Counted from the first letter of the stretch, positions 15,364-25,158 are shown. The stretch is DNA of 46,517 nucleotides from Firmicutes bacterium FC7 (GCA_022760735.1 JAKELU010000017.1:1-46517); one strand, 5' to 3'. Notes: generated from the letters alone by a model not told the origin. A program made the numbers and translations.

Positions 15364-16383
15364 TTAAAGGGTGAGTTCATCAATTCTTACTGGCCTATTT
15401 TCCTCATAAGACTTCTTTGCAGCCATACCTATAAGAACTGGTTTTAAACCATCTATTCCAGTTACAGGAGGCTCTGTGTCATTGATGATAGAGTCAAAGA
15501 ATTCTTTCATTTCTACTACAAATGAATCTTTATATCTTTCTAGGAAGAAGTACTTAGGTTTATCAGATATTATCCCTTCACCTGTGTGTAATACAGCTGT
15601 TGTATCGGTGTCGTTACTAACTGTAACGGCTCCAAGGGATCCAAATACCTCAACTCTTTGATCATAGCCATATGCTGCACTTCTACTATTGTCTATAACG
15701 CCTATAGCACCATTTTTAAACTTAAGGCTTATTATGGCAGTATCCACATCTCCAGCTTCTCCAATTAATGGATCAACCAAAACTGCTGCATTTGTATATA
15801 CTTCTTCCACTTCACTTCCCGATAGGTATCTGACCATATCAAAATCGTGAATTGTCATATCTATAAACATACCACCAGAAACCTTCACATATTCAATAGG
15901 AGGAGCTTGAGGGTCTCTTGAAGTAACCTTTATAATATGAGGATCACCAATTTTTCCTGCCTGAACAAGTTCACGTACTTTCTTAAAATTATGGTCAAAT
16001 CTTCTATTAAAGCCAATTTGGAATTTAACTCCCGCTTTTTCTACTGCATCAAGAGCCTCTTTGATTTTTTTAACATCAAAGTCTATAGGTTTTTCACAAA
16101 ATATATGTTTCCCAGCATTTGCAGCTTCAATTGTTATTTGTGCGTGGGTATCGGTTGAAGAACATATTAAAACTGCTTCAATTTCTTCATCATTTATTAT
16201 TTCTTTGTAATCTTTATAAATATTTTTGATTCCTATACTCTTAGCCCAATCTTCAATTTTGTCTGCAAATATATCTGCTATTGCTTTAATTTCTACATTT
16301 CTAAAATTATTTACTATGTTTTCTGCATGTAGTTTTCCTATTCTACCTGCCCCTATGATTCCTATTTTTAGATTATTATCCAT
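15364..16383 (-). CDS. iolG: Inositol 2-dehydrogenase (Gfo/Idh/MocA family)
   Basis: IolG oxidises myo-inositol to 2-keto-inositol with NAD, the first catabolic step. The 339 residues begin with the NAD motif KIGIIGAGRIGKLHAENI. They contain the catalytic EKP motif (IFCEKPIDFDVKK) and the metal-free dehydrogenase motif MFIDMTIHDFDMVRYL with its Asp-His pair. The ATG at 16383 is seven bases after AGGAGG; the ATG at 16389 is too close. It lies between iolE and the racemase gene. A second, diverged family member sits at 24135; which of the two takes myo- and which scyllo- or chiro-inositol is not decided by sequence. Confidence 0.92.
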   Translation of the reverse strand: MDNNLKIGIIGAGRIGKLHAENIVNNFRNVEIKAIADIFADKIEDWAKSIGIKNIYKDYKEIINDEEIEAVLICSSTDTHAQITIEAANAGKHIFCEKPIDFDVKKIKEALDAVEKAGVKFQIGFNRRFDHNFKKVRELVQAGKIGDPHIIKVTSRDPQAPPIEYVKVSGGMFIDMTIHDFDMVRYLSGSEVEEVYTNAAVLVDPLIGEAGDVDTAIISLKFKNGAIGVIDNSRSAAYGYDQRVEVFGSLGAVTVSNDTDTTAVLHTGEGIISDKPKYFFLERYKDSFVVEMKEFFDSIINDTEPPVTGIDGLKPVLIGMAAKKSYEENRPVRIDELTL

Positions 16384-16404
16384 ATACATGCCTCCTGATT
16401 AGTA

Positions 16405-17301
16405 TTACAAGCCAGTCTTTTCTCTTATATATTCTCTAGCTTTTATAGCATATTCTAACGGGTTTGCTAGTGCAGGGTCCTGTTCTGCCTCAACAACAAA
16501 CCATCCCTCATAGTTATTTTCAGCCAATATGTTAAATAAAGGTTCAAAATCTATGAATCCGTCACCTGGTACAGTAAAGACACCTTTCTTTACAGCCTGT
16601 AGAAAACTTAAATTTTGTTCTTTAACTTGAGCTAGTACTTCTTCTCTTATATCCTTTAGATGAACGTGCTTTATTCTGTGGATATACTTTCTTAGTACAA
16701 TTTCTGGGTCTTCCTCCGAAAATGTCAGGTGTCCTGTATCAAATAGTAGATATACATAATTAGGATCAGTCATTTCCATAAGTCGGTCAATCTCTTCTAA
16801 GGTTTGAACTCCAGTACCCATATGGTGATGATAAACAATCTTCATGTCCTTCTCAGCCGCAAGTTTGCCAAGATGTTCTAAACCTCTGGCTAACTTTTCC
16901 CATTCTTCATCAGTAAAATATGGCTTACCTTCAAATACTGGAACATCCATTTTTCCCTGTATGCTATGGCTTTGCTCAGAAACTACTATTACCTTTGCTC
17001 CCATTTCATGAAGAAAATCTCTATGCTTTATAAAATCAACTTCTACTTCTTCTATTGGCTTAGTAATTACAAAGGAGCTGAACCATGCACTTGCAATCTG
17101 AATTTTTCTTAATTCAAGTGCCTTTTTTAACACCTTAGTATCCCTTGGATATTTATTTCCGACTTCACTTCCTGTAAAGCCAGCTAAGGCCATTTCGCTT
17201 ATACACTGTTCAAATGTATTTTCTCCACCTAGCTCAGGCATATCATCATTTGTCCACGCTATTGGGGCAATTCCTAATTTTACCTTAGTCTTATCAAGCA
17301 T
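16405..17301 (-). CDS. iolE: Inosose dehydratase
   Basis: IolE dehydrates 2-keto-myo-inositol to 3D-(3,5/4)-trihydroxycyclohexane-1,2-dione. The 298-residue TIM-barrel protein (xylose isomerase-like) shows [19 protein letters not shown] at the start, typical of IolE. Metal-ligand-bearing strands follow: [28 protein letters not shown] and VPGDGFIDF, and the final Glu in [17 protein letters not shown] ribosome site precedes the ATG, and iolD ends 11 bases upstream. Confidence 0.95.
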   Translation of the reverse strand: MLDKTKVKLGIAPIAWTNDDMPELGGENTFEQCISEMALAGFTGSEVGNKYPRDTKVLKKALELRKIQIASAWFSSFVITKPIEEVEVDFIKHRDFLHEMGAKVIVVSEQSHSIQGKMDVPVFEGKPYFTDEEWEKLARGLEHLGKLAAEKDMKIVYHHHMGTGVQTLEEIDRLMEMTDPNYVYLLFDTGHLTFSEEDPEIVLRKYIHRIKHVHLKDIREEVLAQVKEQNLSFLQAVKKGVFTVPGDGFIDFEPLFNILAENNYEGWFVVEAEQDPALANPLEYAIKAREYIREKTGL

Positions 17302-17312
17302 ATATTTACCCC

Positions 17313-19175
17313 CTAGAATTTCTTAGTTTTAGCTATTTCTTCTTGCATATTTCTATATGCTTCATTTACACTGTCATAATTTGAAACCTCAGGAACTCCG
17401 ACTCTCCACCAAGATTCATATCCGTCTGTCATAGTCTTTGGAAGAACCTTTATGTCTATAAGAGTAGATACCTTTTCATTCTTAGCAGCAATTAATGCTT
17501 CCTTAAGCTCTTGAGCGTTTGTAGCTCTAAATGTCTTTACTCCATATCCTTCTGCTACCTTTGCATAGTCAATAGGTATATATTCACCATCGAGTCTTCC
17601 ACTTTCAGGATTTCTATATCTAAATTCTGTGTTAAAGGATGGTATACCCTGACCTACTTGCAGATTATCTATACAACCAAAGCCGTTGTTGTCAAATAAT
17701 AGGACGTTAATTTTCTTACCTTCTTGCAGGCTAGTTACAAGCTCTGAATGAAGCATCAAATAACTTCCGTCTCCAACCATTGCATATATTTCTTTATCTG
17801 GTTCAGCAATTTTAACGCCTAAGGATGCACAAACTTCATATCCCATACATGAAAAGCCATATTCCATGTGGTAATTCTTATGGCCTTTTGTTCTCCAAAG
17901 TCTTTGAAGATCTCCAGGAAGGCTACCTGATGAACCTACTACAACAGAATTCTCATCTATAAAATCATTGATTATTCCTAAAGCTCTAGTCTGTGAGAAA
18001 CCTTGTTCAAGTTCTATATTGTACAATCTATCTACTTCACTATCCCAATCAGCTTTATATTCATTTATCTCATTAACATATGATGATTTGTAGCCATATT
18101 CATTTAATACCTTTTCAAGTTCTAAAAGACCTAACTTAGCATCTGCAACCATCATAGTTGAATTCATTTTATATGCATCAAAGCTATTGACATTAATATT
18201 TACAATTTCCACATCTTCATTTTGGAATGCCCACTTAGAACTAGTTGTGAAATCTCCTAATCTTGTTCCAACTGCTATTACAACATCTGCCTCTTTTGCA
18301 GCAAGGTTAGCAGCTTTTGTACCTGTTACCCCGATTCCACCAAGATTAAGTGGATGATTCCATGGAATAATTCCTTTACCAGCTTGTGTTTCGCCTATAG
18401 GAATATTAAATTTTTCAGCAAAGTTTAATAAAGTCTCCCCAGCTTCAGAATAGGTTACTCCTCCACCACAAATAAGTAGCGGCTTTTTCTTATTTCTTAT
18501 AACTTCTGCAGCTCTTTTTACCTCTTCAATGCCAGGAGCCCTTCTTACAATGTGATGAACTCTCTTCTTGAAGAATTCCACAGGATAATCATAGGCTTCA
18601 CCTTCAACATCTTGTGATAAGCAGATAGTTACTGCACCTGTCTCAGCTGGATCTGTTAATACTCTCATAGCATTTATCATAGCGCTCATTAACTGCTCAG
18701 GTCTTACTATTCTATCCCAAAACTTTGACACTGCCTTGAAAGCATCGTTTGCACTTATATTTAAGTTATAAGGTTGTTCGATCTGCTGCAATACAGGATC
18801 AGGCTGTCTACATGCAAAAATGTCACCTGGTAATAATAATAGTGGAATTCTGTTTGCTGTTGCAGTACCTGCAGCTGTTACCATATTTAAAGCCCCAGGT
18901 CCTATTGATGAAGTGCAAGCAATAATTTCCCTTCTATTCTTCTGTTTTGCATATCCAATTGCAACATGAGCCATTCCTTGCTCATTTCTCCCTTGGTATA
19001 CCTGTATGTCACCTTTATATGATTCCAATGCTTCACCAAAGCCAACTACTATTCCATGGCCAAAGATTGTAAATACTCCTTTAACAAACTTAGTTTCAAC
19101 GCCATCAAACTCAACATACTGATTGTCTAAAAATCTCATTAAAGCCTGCCCTACTGTTAGTCTTACTGTTTTCAT
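17313..19175 (-). CDS. iolD: 3D-(3,5/4)-trihydroxycyclohexane-1,2-dione hydrolase
   Basis: IolD is a ThDP-dependent ring-opening hydrolase giving 5-deoxy-D-glucuronate. The 620-residue length is normal. The catalytic glutamate lies in [19 protein letters not shown] (Glu65). The middle domain shows [18 protein letters not shown], and the ThDP/Mg motif is [15 protein letters not shown] through [11 protein letters not shown]. Substrate-family signatures such as [13 protein letters not shown] near the end set it apart from acetolactate synthase. It is flanked by iolB and iolE. Confidence 0.96.
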   Translation of the reverse strand: MKTVRLTVGQALMRFLDNQYVEFDGVETKFVKGVFTIFGHGIVVGFGEALESYKGDIQVYQGRNEQGMAHVAIGYAKQKNRREIIACTSSIGPGALNMVTAAGTATANRIPLLLLPGDIFACRQPDPVLQQIEQPYNLNISANDAFKAVSKFWDRIVRPEQLMSAMINAMRVLTDPAETGAVTICLSQDVEGEAYDYPVEFFKKRVHHIVRRAPGIEEVKRAAEVIRNKKKPLLICGGGVTYSEAGETLLNFAEKFNIPIGETQAGKGIIPWNHPLNLGGIGVTGTKAANLAAKEADVVIAVGTRLGDFTTSSKWAFQNEDVEIVNINVNSFDAYKMNSTMMVADAKLGLLELEKVLNEYGYKSSYVNEINEYKADWDSEVDRLYNIELEQGFSQTRALGIINDFIDENSVVVGSSGSLPGDLQRLWRTKGHKNYHMEYGFSCMGYEVCASLGVKIAEPDKEIYAMVGDGSYLMLHSELVTSLQEGKKINVLLFDNNGFGCIDNLQVGQGIPSFNTEFRYRNPESGRLDGEYIPIDYAKVAEGYGVKTFRATNAQELKEALIAAKNEKVSTLIDIKVLPKTMTDGYESWWRVGVPEVSNYDSVNEAYRNMQEEIAKTKKF

Positions 19176-19189
19176 ATTATCACCCCTTT

Positions 19190-19984
19190 TTATTTATCCG
19201 GCCATATTTTGGCATTCTTATCCTGAACCCATTGGTGCTCAGGTTCAAACGTAGGTGTTATATAAGGGTTTCCATCTATATGCCTAATGACCCATAGGTA
19301 ATACATAGCATATCCTGGTGCTGTAGTTTGTGGATGTGAAAGTTCGTCTATAATTTTAACTGTATCGTTGTGCTTAACCATCACCACATCTTCACCTAGT
19401 TGGCAGAAACCATATCCATTCTCAGGGTAGAACCTATAATAATAAATTTCAGGTTGCGGATGATGATGAGGTGGATAACTAGACCACTTTCCTGGATTTC
19501 CGATAACTTCACCAATAACTAGATTTGAATATTTAGCATTTGAATAATCAAAGACAGTACGAACAGTTCTAGTTGAAGTTTCCTTCATGGTTCCCTGCCC
19601 TCTTTGTTCACTTCTACATTCCTGAGGTGTATAAAGCTTTGAGTCAAATAGATTGTTATTATATGTCTTTGTTACAGCAAATTCAGTATTATCTGTTAGG
19701 GCTGTAATCTTTAATTCAACGGCTTTAGGAAGGTGTAGCACCCAAGGATCTTCATCAAAACATGAATTTCTCTTTATAACTACATTATTGTCTTCCCATT
19801 CTAGTCTCGCTTCACCTTCTATTAAGAGATATGCTCGCTCTTTACTTTCATTATCAGTCTCTATCTGATTTACCCTCATCTTGAGTATGCCAAAATCCAT
19901 CATAGTATTTTTTACTACTTCATCAATTGTAGTAATGGAGTTGTAACCATAATCAAACTCTTTGTCAGGTCTTAATCTGTACAT
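19190..19984 (-). CDS. iolB: 5-deoxy-glucuronate isomerase
   Basis: IolB isomerises 5-deoxy-D-glucuronate to 2-deoxy-5-keto-D-gluconate (DKG). The 264-residue bicupin has the metal-binding cluster [16 protein letters not shown], the glutamate in the following strand, and a third histidine in [17 protein letters not shown]. Its start overlaps the end of the transketolase C subunit by 13 bases, so the two are translationally coupled. This physical link puts transketolase right at the step that makes DKG. Confidence 0.95.
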   Translation of the reverse strand: MYRLRPDKEFDYGYNSITTIDEVVKNTMMDFGILKMRVNQIETDNESKERAYLLIEGEARLEWEDNNVVIKRNSCFDEDPWVLHLPKAVELKITALTDNTEFAVTKTYNNNLFDSKLYTPQECRSEQRGQGTMKETSTRTVRTVFDYSNAKYSNLVIGEVIGNPGKWSSYPPHHHPQPEIYYYRFYPENGYGFCQLGEDVVMVKHNDTVKIIDELSHPQTTAPGYAMYYLWVIRHIDGNPYITPTFEPEHQWVQDKNAKIWPDK

Positions 19985-20964
19985 TCCATCACCTTCCTAT
20001 CTTTTCTTTCAAGAACCAACATAACTCTCTTCACAATTTCGCTAGATGTTAAGTTAAATCTTTCTCTGAGATAGCTTTCTGGACCAACTTCTCCAAATAC
20101 ATCTCTTACTCCAACTCTTTCCATTGGAACTGGGTGGTTTTCTACTACTACTTCAGCAACTGCTGAACCTAATCCGTTGATAATATTGTGATTTTCACAA
20201 GTTACTATAGCTCCAGTCTCCTCAGCAGCTTTTACTATTGCTTCTACATCAACAGGCTTTATTGTAAACATATTTAAAACTCTCGCAGATATTTTTAATT
20301 TCTTTAGCTCCTCACTTGCTTTTAGAGCCTCATCTACCATAATTCCTGTAGCTATAATAGTAACATCATCACCATCTACTAATTTAACCGCTTTGCCTAT
20401 TTCAAAGGTTGAACCTTCTTCGTAAATTTTTATAGCATTCTTTCTCAATAATCTAATATAGAAAAGACCATAAGGCTTAGCAATTTCCTTTACTAAATAC
20501 TTAAGCATCGTAGTATCTACAGGTTCAAGTATTGTGATATCAGGTATATTTCTCATAAGCCCTATATCTTCAAAAGGCATATGTGTACCACCGTTAAAGG
20601 CTGCAGTTACTCCTGGATCACTTCCTGTTATTCTCACGTTGGCTTTAGCATAACCACAGGATAAAAATACTTGATCAAAACATCTTCTAGAGGCGAAAGG
20701 TCCAAATGTATGAGCATAAGGTATTTTACCTGTTGCTGATAACCCAGCTGCCACACCAATCATATTAGCTTCTTGAACACCAACATTAAAGGTTCTTTCC
20801 GGGAATGCCTTAGAAAAAGGAACCATTCCCATAGAACTCATTAAATCAGCATCAAGGACTACAATATTTTCATTTTCAGCAGCTAGCTCCATTAAAGCCT
20901 CACAATATGCCTTACGCATCTCTTTTTCTTCTTTAATTCTAACTTTAGCTGGAATTACAGTCAT
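19972..20964 (-). CDS. Transketolase, C-terminal subunit
   Basis: This is the pyrimidine-binding and C-terminal half of a two-subunit transketolase, 330 residues. The catalytic ThDP-activating glutamate is in NVGVQEANMIGVAAGLSA (Glu65). GVTAAFNGGTHMPFEDIGL contains the histidine of the substrate channel, and EVGPESYLRERFNLT is the usual end motif. It overlaps both neighbours, the N subunit by one base and iolB by 13 bases. In an inositol operon it is unexpected, because the classical route after IolB uses a kinase and an aldolase. I infer that it transfers the C5-C6 ketol unit of DKG to an aldose phosphate. Ordinary pentose phosphate transketolase function is the alternative. Confidence 0.92.
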   Translation of the reverse strand: MTVIPAKVRIKEEKEMRKAYCEALMELAAENENIVVLDADLMSSMGMVPFSKAFPERTFNVGVQEANMIGVAAGLSATGKIPYAHTFGPFASRRCFDQVFLSCGYAKANVRITGSDPGVTAAFNGGTHMPFEDIGLMRNIPDITILEPVDTTMLKYLVKEIAKPYGLFYIRLLRKNAIKIYEEGSTFEIGKAVKLVDGDDVTIIATGIMVDEALKASEELKKLKISARVLNMFTIKPVDVEAIVKAAEETGAIVTCENHNIINGLGSAVAEVVVENHPVPMERVGVRDVFGEVGPESYLRERFNLTSSEIVKRVMLVLERKDRKVMECTD

Positions 20965-21809
20965 TAGCCCATCACCTCTTCCAGTTTTTTATTTAGTTCT
21001 AGTAAGGCATCTTCCATTTGCTCCTTACTTATAGTTATATGATGATTTGATGGAGCAGTTTCACAATAGTTCCATCCTTTCCCTTTAACTGTATCAAGCA
21101 CTATTACTGAAGGCTTTCCTTTTGCTTTCTTAGCTATTTGAATAGCATCATAAATGGCTTCAATATCATGACCATCTACATCCTGTGCATGCCAACCAAA
21201 GCTTTCGAATTTACCTGAAATACTAAATGGTTTATTTATATCTACTAGAAAGCCGTCAAGTTGTTTTTTATTGTAATCTACAAAAGCTATTAAATTATCC
21301 AACTGAGCATGAGCAGCATACGAAACTGCTTCCCAAACTTGTCCCTCTTGAATTTCCCCATCTCCTAATATTAAATAGGTATAATTATCTTTTTTATCAA
21401 GTTTGTGCCCTAGAGCTACACCTACTGCAAGTGATGAGCCCTGACCAAGGGAACCAGTAGTCATATCTACTCCAGTTGTTAGATTTCTATCACAGTGGCT
21501 TGGATATCTAGTCCCTGGTTTATTGATAGTCATTAAATCCTCAACAGGAAAATATCCCTTAAGGGCAAGGGCTGAATATACTGCGGGTCCTGAATGCCCT
21601 TTTGAACAAATTAACCAATCCCTATCTTCCCATCTTGGATTACTAGGATCTATATTCATTACTTCTCCATATAGAACAGCTAAAGTGTCAGCTATGGAGA
21701 AAGAACCTCCAACATGACCAAAACCTAGATTCCCAAGTGCTTTTATAGTCTCAATACGTATTTTAGTTGCAAATGCTTCAAGCTCTTTAATTTTTTCTTT
21801 ATTTAACAT
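20964..21809 (-). CDS. Transketolase, N-terminal subunit
   Basis: This is the ThDP pyrophosphate-binding half, 281 residues from the ATG at 21809, which follows GGGGTG by seven bases. The ATG at 21824 has no ribosome site. Visible motifs are GFGHVGGSFS (substrate and ThDP histidine), CSKGHSGPAVYSALA, TTGSLGQGSSLAVG and the ThDP/Mg motif LGDGEIQEGQVWEA through DYNKKQLDG. The subunit partner follows with a one-base overlap. It lies 19 bases after the archaeal-type PGK gene in the inositol operon. Confidence 0.93.
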   Translation of the reverse strand: MLNKEKIKELEAFATKIRIETIKALGNLGFGHVGGSFSIADTLAVLYGEVMNIDPSNPRWEDRDWLICSKGHSGPAVYSALALKGYFPVEDLMTINKPGTRYPSHCDRNLTTGVDMTTGSLGQGSSLAVGVALGHKLDKKDNYTYLILGDGEIQEGQVWEAVSYAAHAQLDNLIAFVDYNKKQLDGFLVDINKPFSISGKFESFGWHAQDVDGHDIEAIYDAIQIAKKAKGKPSVIVLDTVKGKGWNYCETAPSNHHITISKEQMEDALLELNKKLEEVMG

Positions 21810-21828
21810 ATAAACACCCCACATTTAA

Positions 21829-23106
21829 TTAGTTGTGAGTCATACTATGTGGCCTCTCATACGACTCTTTCATAGCTTCTATTAGAGGCATTTTTACTCC
21901 AGATAAAAATCTAACCATTGCCCCTCCAGCTGTACATACATAATTAATTTTACTTAAATCAATAAATCTCTGTGCGGCACTAACTGTATCTCCGCCGCCA
22001 ATTACGGAATAACCATTACTTTCTGCAATTGCATTCCAAATTGACTTGGTACCGTTTTCAAACATTGGGTTTTCATATACACCTGCTGGTCCATTAACAA
22101 AGAGAGTACCAGCATTCATAATTTCATTAGTATAGATTTCTATTGTTCTTTGTCCTATGTCTAAACATAGTTTATCAATAGGCAGAGCATCTATGGAGAC
22201 TTCCTTTCTTTTTCCATTTTCTTCGTAGGCTAGATCTACAGGATATAAAATTCTATCTGGAAAGTTCTTCAAATACTCCATTGCTGGTTCTATAAACTTA
22301 TCAAGCTGTCTGTCTTTGATAAATTTCATATTTGCACTGCCTATATCATAACCCTTTGCAATAAGCATTATATGTCCTGTTACCCCACTAGTTAGAATCT
22401 TATCTGCTGATCCATTTTCTAATACTTGTCTCATCATACCAAAAGCATCTGATATCTTTAGTCCTCCAAGGACAAATACATTAGGTCTTGTAGGAGAACT
22501 CATAACTTTAGTAAGAGCCTCTAACTCTTCCATCATAAGGATACCAGCAGCTGATGGTTTTATCTCTTGAAATGCAACCATAGATGGAGCATTTCTATGG
22601 GCTGCTGCAAATGCATCATTTACATAGATATCTACTAGTGGTGCTAGACTTCTTACCAAATAAGTATTCAGCATTTCTGAGGGTCCTAATTTAACTGAAT
22701 TCTCAAAGGTTGAAACCTCTTCTGTTAAATATCTTAAGTTACCCAATAGTACAAGTTCTCCAGGTTTTAGATCCTTGATCGCCTGTTGTGCAGCAGGCCC
22801 ACATACATCATCTATATATTTTACAGTTCTACCTAATTTTTCAGATAGTATTTCAGCATGCTCCTCTAACGGTATTAGATTCATATAATCAAGAGTATCT
22901 CCCTGATGTGCAATTATTGCAATTTTAGCTCCTTCGTTGATTAAATAGTTTAAGGTAGGTAAACTTTTGTTAATTCGGTTGTGACTAGTTATCTTTTTAG
23001 TAACAGGATCAATTGGTGAATTTATATCAAGTCTTAAAAGTACTGTTTTATCCTTGTAATCAAATTCTTTTATTGATCTAATTCCAGTTCTAATTACTTC
23101 ATCCAT
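21829..23106 (-). CDS. Archaeal-type phosphoglycerate kinase homologue; predicted acyl-phosphate kinase of inositol catabolism
   Basis: The 425-residue protein follows archaeal PGK: TVLLRLDINSPIDP, YVNDAFAAAHRNAPS, VLGGLKISDAF and the nucleotide motif GGGDT near residue 370. PGKs move the acyl phosphate of 1,3-bisphosphoglycerate to ADP. The substrate-phosphate side is altered. The family motif H-x-G-(R/K)-P reads HQGDT, with Asp70 in place of the basic residue that contacts the 3-phosphate. L-E-N-(L/V)-R-F reads LGNLRY. The arginines of NLRY and AHRN remain. This hints at a carboxylate rather than phosphate at that end, such as malyl phosphate. It overlaps the GAPDH gene by 13 bases. A housekeeping pgk is expected elsewhere. 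Confidence 0.85.
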   Translation of the reverse strand: MDEVIRTGIRSIKEFDYKDKTVLLRLDINSPIDPVTKKITSHNRINKSLPTLNYLINEGAKIAIIAHQGDTLDYMNLIPLEEHAEILSEKLGRTVKYIDDVCGPAAQQAIKDLKPGELVLLGNLRYLTEEVSTFENSVKLGPSEMLNTYLVRSLAPLVDIYVNDAFAAAHRNAPSMVAFQEIKPSAAGILMMEELEALTKVMSSPTRPNVFVLGGLKISDAFGMMRQVLENGSADKILTSGVTGHIMLIAKGYDIGSANMKFIKDRQLDKFIEPAMEYLKNFPDRILYPVDLAYEENGKRKEVSIDALPIDKLCLDIGQRTIEIYTNEIMNAGTLFVNGPAGVYENPMFENGTKSIWNAIAESNGYSVIGGGDTVSAAQRFIDLSKINYVCTAGGAMVRFLSGVKMPLIEAMKESYERPHSMTHN

Positions 23107-24122
23107 TTTCCCAACCCCAAATATTCATTAGTTAAGCTAACTGCTTCTTCTTGAGTAGGTTGTAAATTCAACGCTGCTCTTATAGCATCTATTGTTTCAG
23201 GGATAACAACTGCTTCTTGAGGAATATTTATTGCAAACATTATGTCCTTACCTGAATTTACTATGGTTTCATCAAATACTGCTATTTCGTACATATCTCC
23301 TCTTGGATTTCCTAAATCTCTTGCATATCTAAATAATGCAGCATTACCTTGGAAACCATCCGCAATTTTAACCACTCTTATTCTTGGATGCTTATTGAAT
23401 ATTTCAAGAAGTTTTTCTTTATTGATCTCTTCCTTAGGAGTAGCCAATACTGTAATAATGTGACCGTGAGTTACAGGAGTATGAACCAATATTCCAGTAG
23501 CCTCAATATGTGGCATAATTGTCATTAAATCAACAGCTTGATGACTTGGAGCAGTATCTACTTTTAGTGCATTTGTAAGTCCTCTGTGATAATCTCCTGG
23601 ATCGGCAACACGTCTTACTATAGTAATAGCTACTTTCTCTACTCCAACTGCCTTATCAATGCAATCTACAGCTCTTATTAATCCAGTAGTATTACATGAT
23701 GTAAGTTTTAAATAGTCTTGACCTACACCTTTATCAAAATTAGCATATCCATGGAAGAATACATCAGCTACTGAATTCTTTTCTCCACCTTGGAATATGG
23801 CTTTTTTATTATATTTCATATATATTTCTTTGTTCTTCATTCCAACCCCTGCACTGGTAGCATCTAGAATAATATCTGACTCTTTTACCAAGTCCTCAAG
23901 AGTTCCTGAAATTGGAATGTCCAATTCATCAAATTGCTCTTTGTTTTCTAATGAAGCCATATATAATTTATAAGGCATTCCTTTTTCTTTTAGAGCTCTG
24001 ATAGCTAAAGTTGGTTTTGCATTTCCACAAACCCCAATTAGTTCCATATCCTTTTGTAATACAACGCCATCAGCTAGTCGTTGTCCTATTACACCATAAC
24101 CTACTACTCCAACCTTTATCAT
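23094..24122 (-). CDS. Archaeal-type (class II) glyceraldehyde-3-phosphate dehydrogenase homologue
   Basis: The 342 residues match archaeal class II GAPDH rather than bacterial Gap. KVGVVGYGVIGQRLADGV opens the Rossmann fold. The catalytic cysteine is Cys143 in TSCNTTGLIRAV. RRVADP, the HGH histidines (219 and 221) and VIPETIDAIRAAL are conserved. Family enzymes oxidise an aldehyde with NAD(P) and phosphate to an acyl phosphate. The archaeal SHHGPD box reads SHQAVD, losing a histidine. Coupled to a PGK homologue and next to transketolase in an inositol operon, it probably acts on the aldehyde released by transketolase. D-glyceraldehyde 3-phosphate itself is the conservative alternative. A GGGGG ribosome site precedes the ATG. 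Confidence 0.88.
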   Translation of the reverse strand: MIKVGVVGYGVIGQRLADGVVLQKDMELIGVCGNAKPTLAIRALKEKGMPYKLYMASLENKEQFDELDIPISGTLEDLVKESDIILDATSAGVGMKNKEIYMKYNKKAIFQGGEKNSVADVFFHGYANFDKGVGQDYLKLTSCNTTGLIRAVDCIDKAVGVEKVAITIVRRVADPGDYHRGLTNALKVDTAPSHQAVDLMTIMPHIEATGILVHTPVTHGHIITVLATPKEEINKEKLLEIFNKHPRIRVVKIADGFQGNAALFRYARDLGNPRGDMYEIAVFDETIVNSGKDIMFAINIPQEAVVIPETIDAIRAALNLQPTQEEAVSLTNEYLGLGKWMK

Positions 24123-24134
24123 GTAAATTCCCCC

Positions 24135-25157
24135 TTATTTATAATTAATTTTTATCAGTTCACTGCTTCTAAAGGATTCCTTACAAGCATATGCAAGTTC
24201 AGTTGCCTTTACTCCTTCAAAAGCACCAACTGAAGGTTGTCTATCCTCTAGAACACAATTAACAAACTCTTGTAACTCATTTAAATATGCAGCTTCAAAC
24301 CTTTCAAGGAAGCCTTCGTGACATTCTCTTACTGCTCCATTTTCATTGAAAACTGTTACTAAGTTTTTCTCTGGTATAGTACCTATTCTTAGAGTTCCTT
24401 TTGTTCCAATAATTTCAGTTTCAATGTGATATCCATGAACACTAGTGCGGCCTGCAAAGAATGACGCAATTGTTCCATTTTCAAATTGGATCATTGCAGC
24501 ACCATTATCTATATCTTCATATTTGCCAAATTCAGGATAGATATAATTATCCCCTGCAGCAAATACAACTTTTGCCTCGGATTCTAAGAACCATCTTGCA
24601 AGGTCCAAATCATGAATCATCATGTCTAAGAATAGCCCTCCGCTTTTCTCTGCAAAAGCAATTGCCCCCTGTACAGCATGAACTGGGTCTATGCTATAAC
24701 ATCTGATGTACATAGGCTTACCTATTTCACCGCTGTCAATTTTATTTTTTGCATAGATATAGGAAGGGTCAAATCTTCTCATAAATCCAAGCATAAATTT
24801 TTTATCACTGTGTTTCTTGATAACATCTGTTATATAGTAGACTTCTTCCTTGGTTACTCCTAAAGGTTTTTCAGAAAATACATGAAATCCAGCATTTAAG
24901 GCTTGTTCAATATGTTTGCAATGTTCGGTTGATGATGAGGCTATAAATATAGCTTCAAGTTCCTCATTTTTAAGCATTTCTTCAAAGTCTGTATAGCCAT
25001 ATTTAATTCCCCAGCTCCTTTGCGCTTCATCTACTTCTTCCTGTTTTATGCTACATACTGCAAGCAGCTCTGCATTAGGCACTCTAAAGGCTATATTTTC
25101 CGCATGTTTCTTACCAAGCCTACCAAGTCCAACGATTCCCATTTTTAATTTTCTCAT
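24135..25157 (-). CDS. Second inositol dehydrogenase-like Gfo/Idh/MocA oxidoreductase
   Basis: This NAD(P)-dependent dehydrogenase of 340 residues has MGIVGLGRLGKKHAENI, the EKP motif in VFSEKPLGVTKEE and the LFLDMMIHDLDLARWFL motif. It is clearly diverged from the IolG at 15364. Two such enzymes in one inositol operon usually let a cell use a second isomer (scyllo- or chiro-inositol) or catalyse inosose interconversion. The ATG at 25157 follows GGAGGG; the upstream candidate at 25181 lies within the LacI gene. The gap to the LacI stop codon is one base. Confidence 0.88.
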   Translation of the reverse strand: MRKLKMGIVGLGRLGKKHAENIAFRVPNAELLAVCSIKQEEVDEAQRSWGIKYGYTDFEEMLKNEELEAIFIASSSTEHCKHIEQALNAGFHVFSEKPLGVTKEEVYYITDVIKKHSDKKFMLGFMRRFDPSYIYAKNKIDSGEIGKPMYIRCYSIDPVHAVQGAIAFAEKSGGLFLDMMIHDLDLARWFLESEAKVVFAAGDNYIYPEFGKYEDIDNGAAMIQFENGTIASFFAGRTSVHGYHIETEIIGTKGTLRIGTIPEKNLVTVFNENGAVRECHEGFLERFEAAYLNELQEFVNCVLEDRQPSVGAFEGVKATELAYACKESFRSSELIKINYK

Positions 25158-25158
25158 C

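Noticed and set aside
15364-25157. Two Gfo/Idh/MocA genes as a recent tandem duplication
   Set aside because: They are far apart in the operon and clearly diverged along their length, so separate substrates are more likely.
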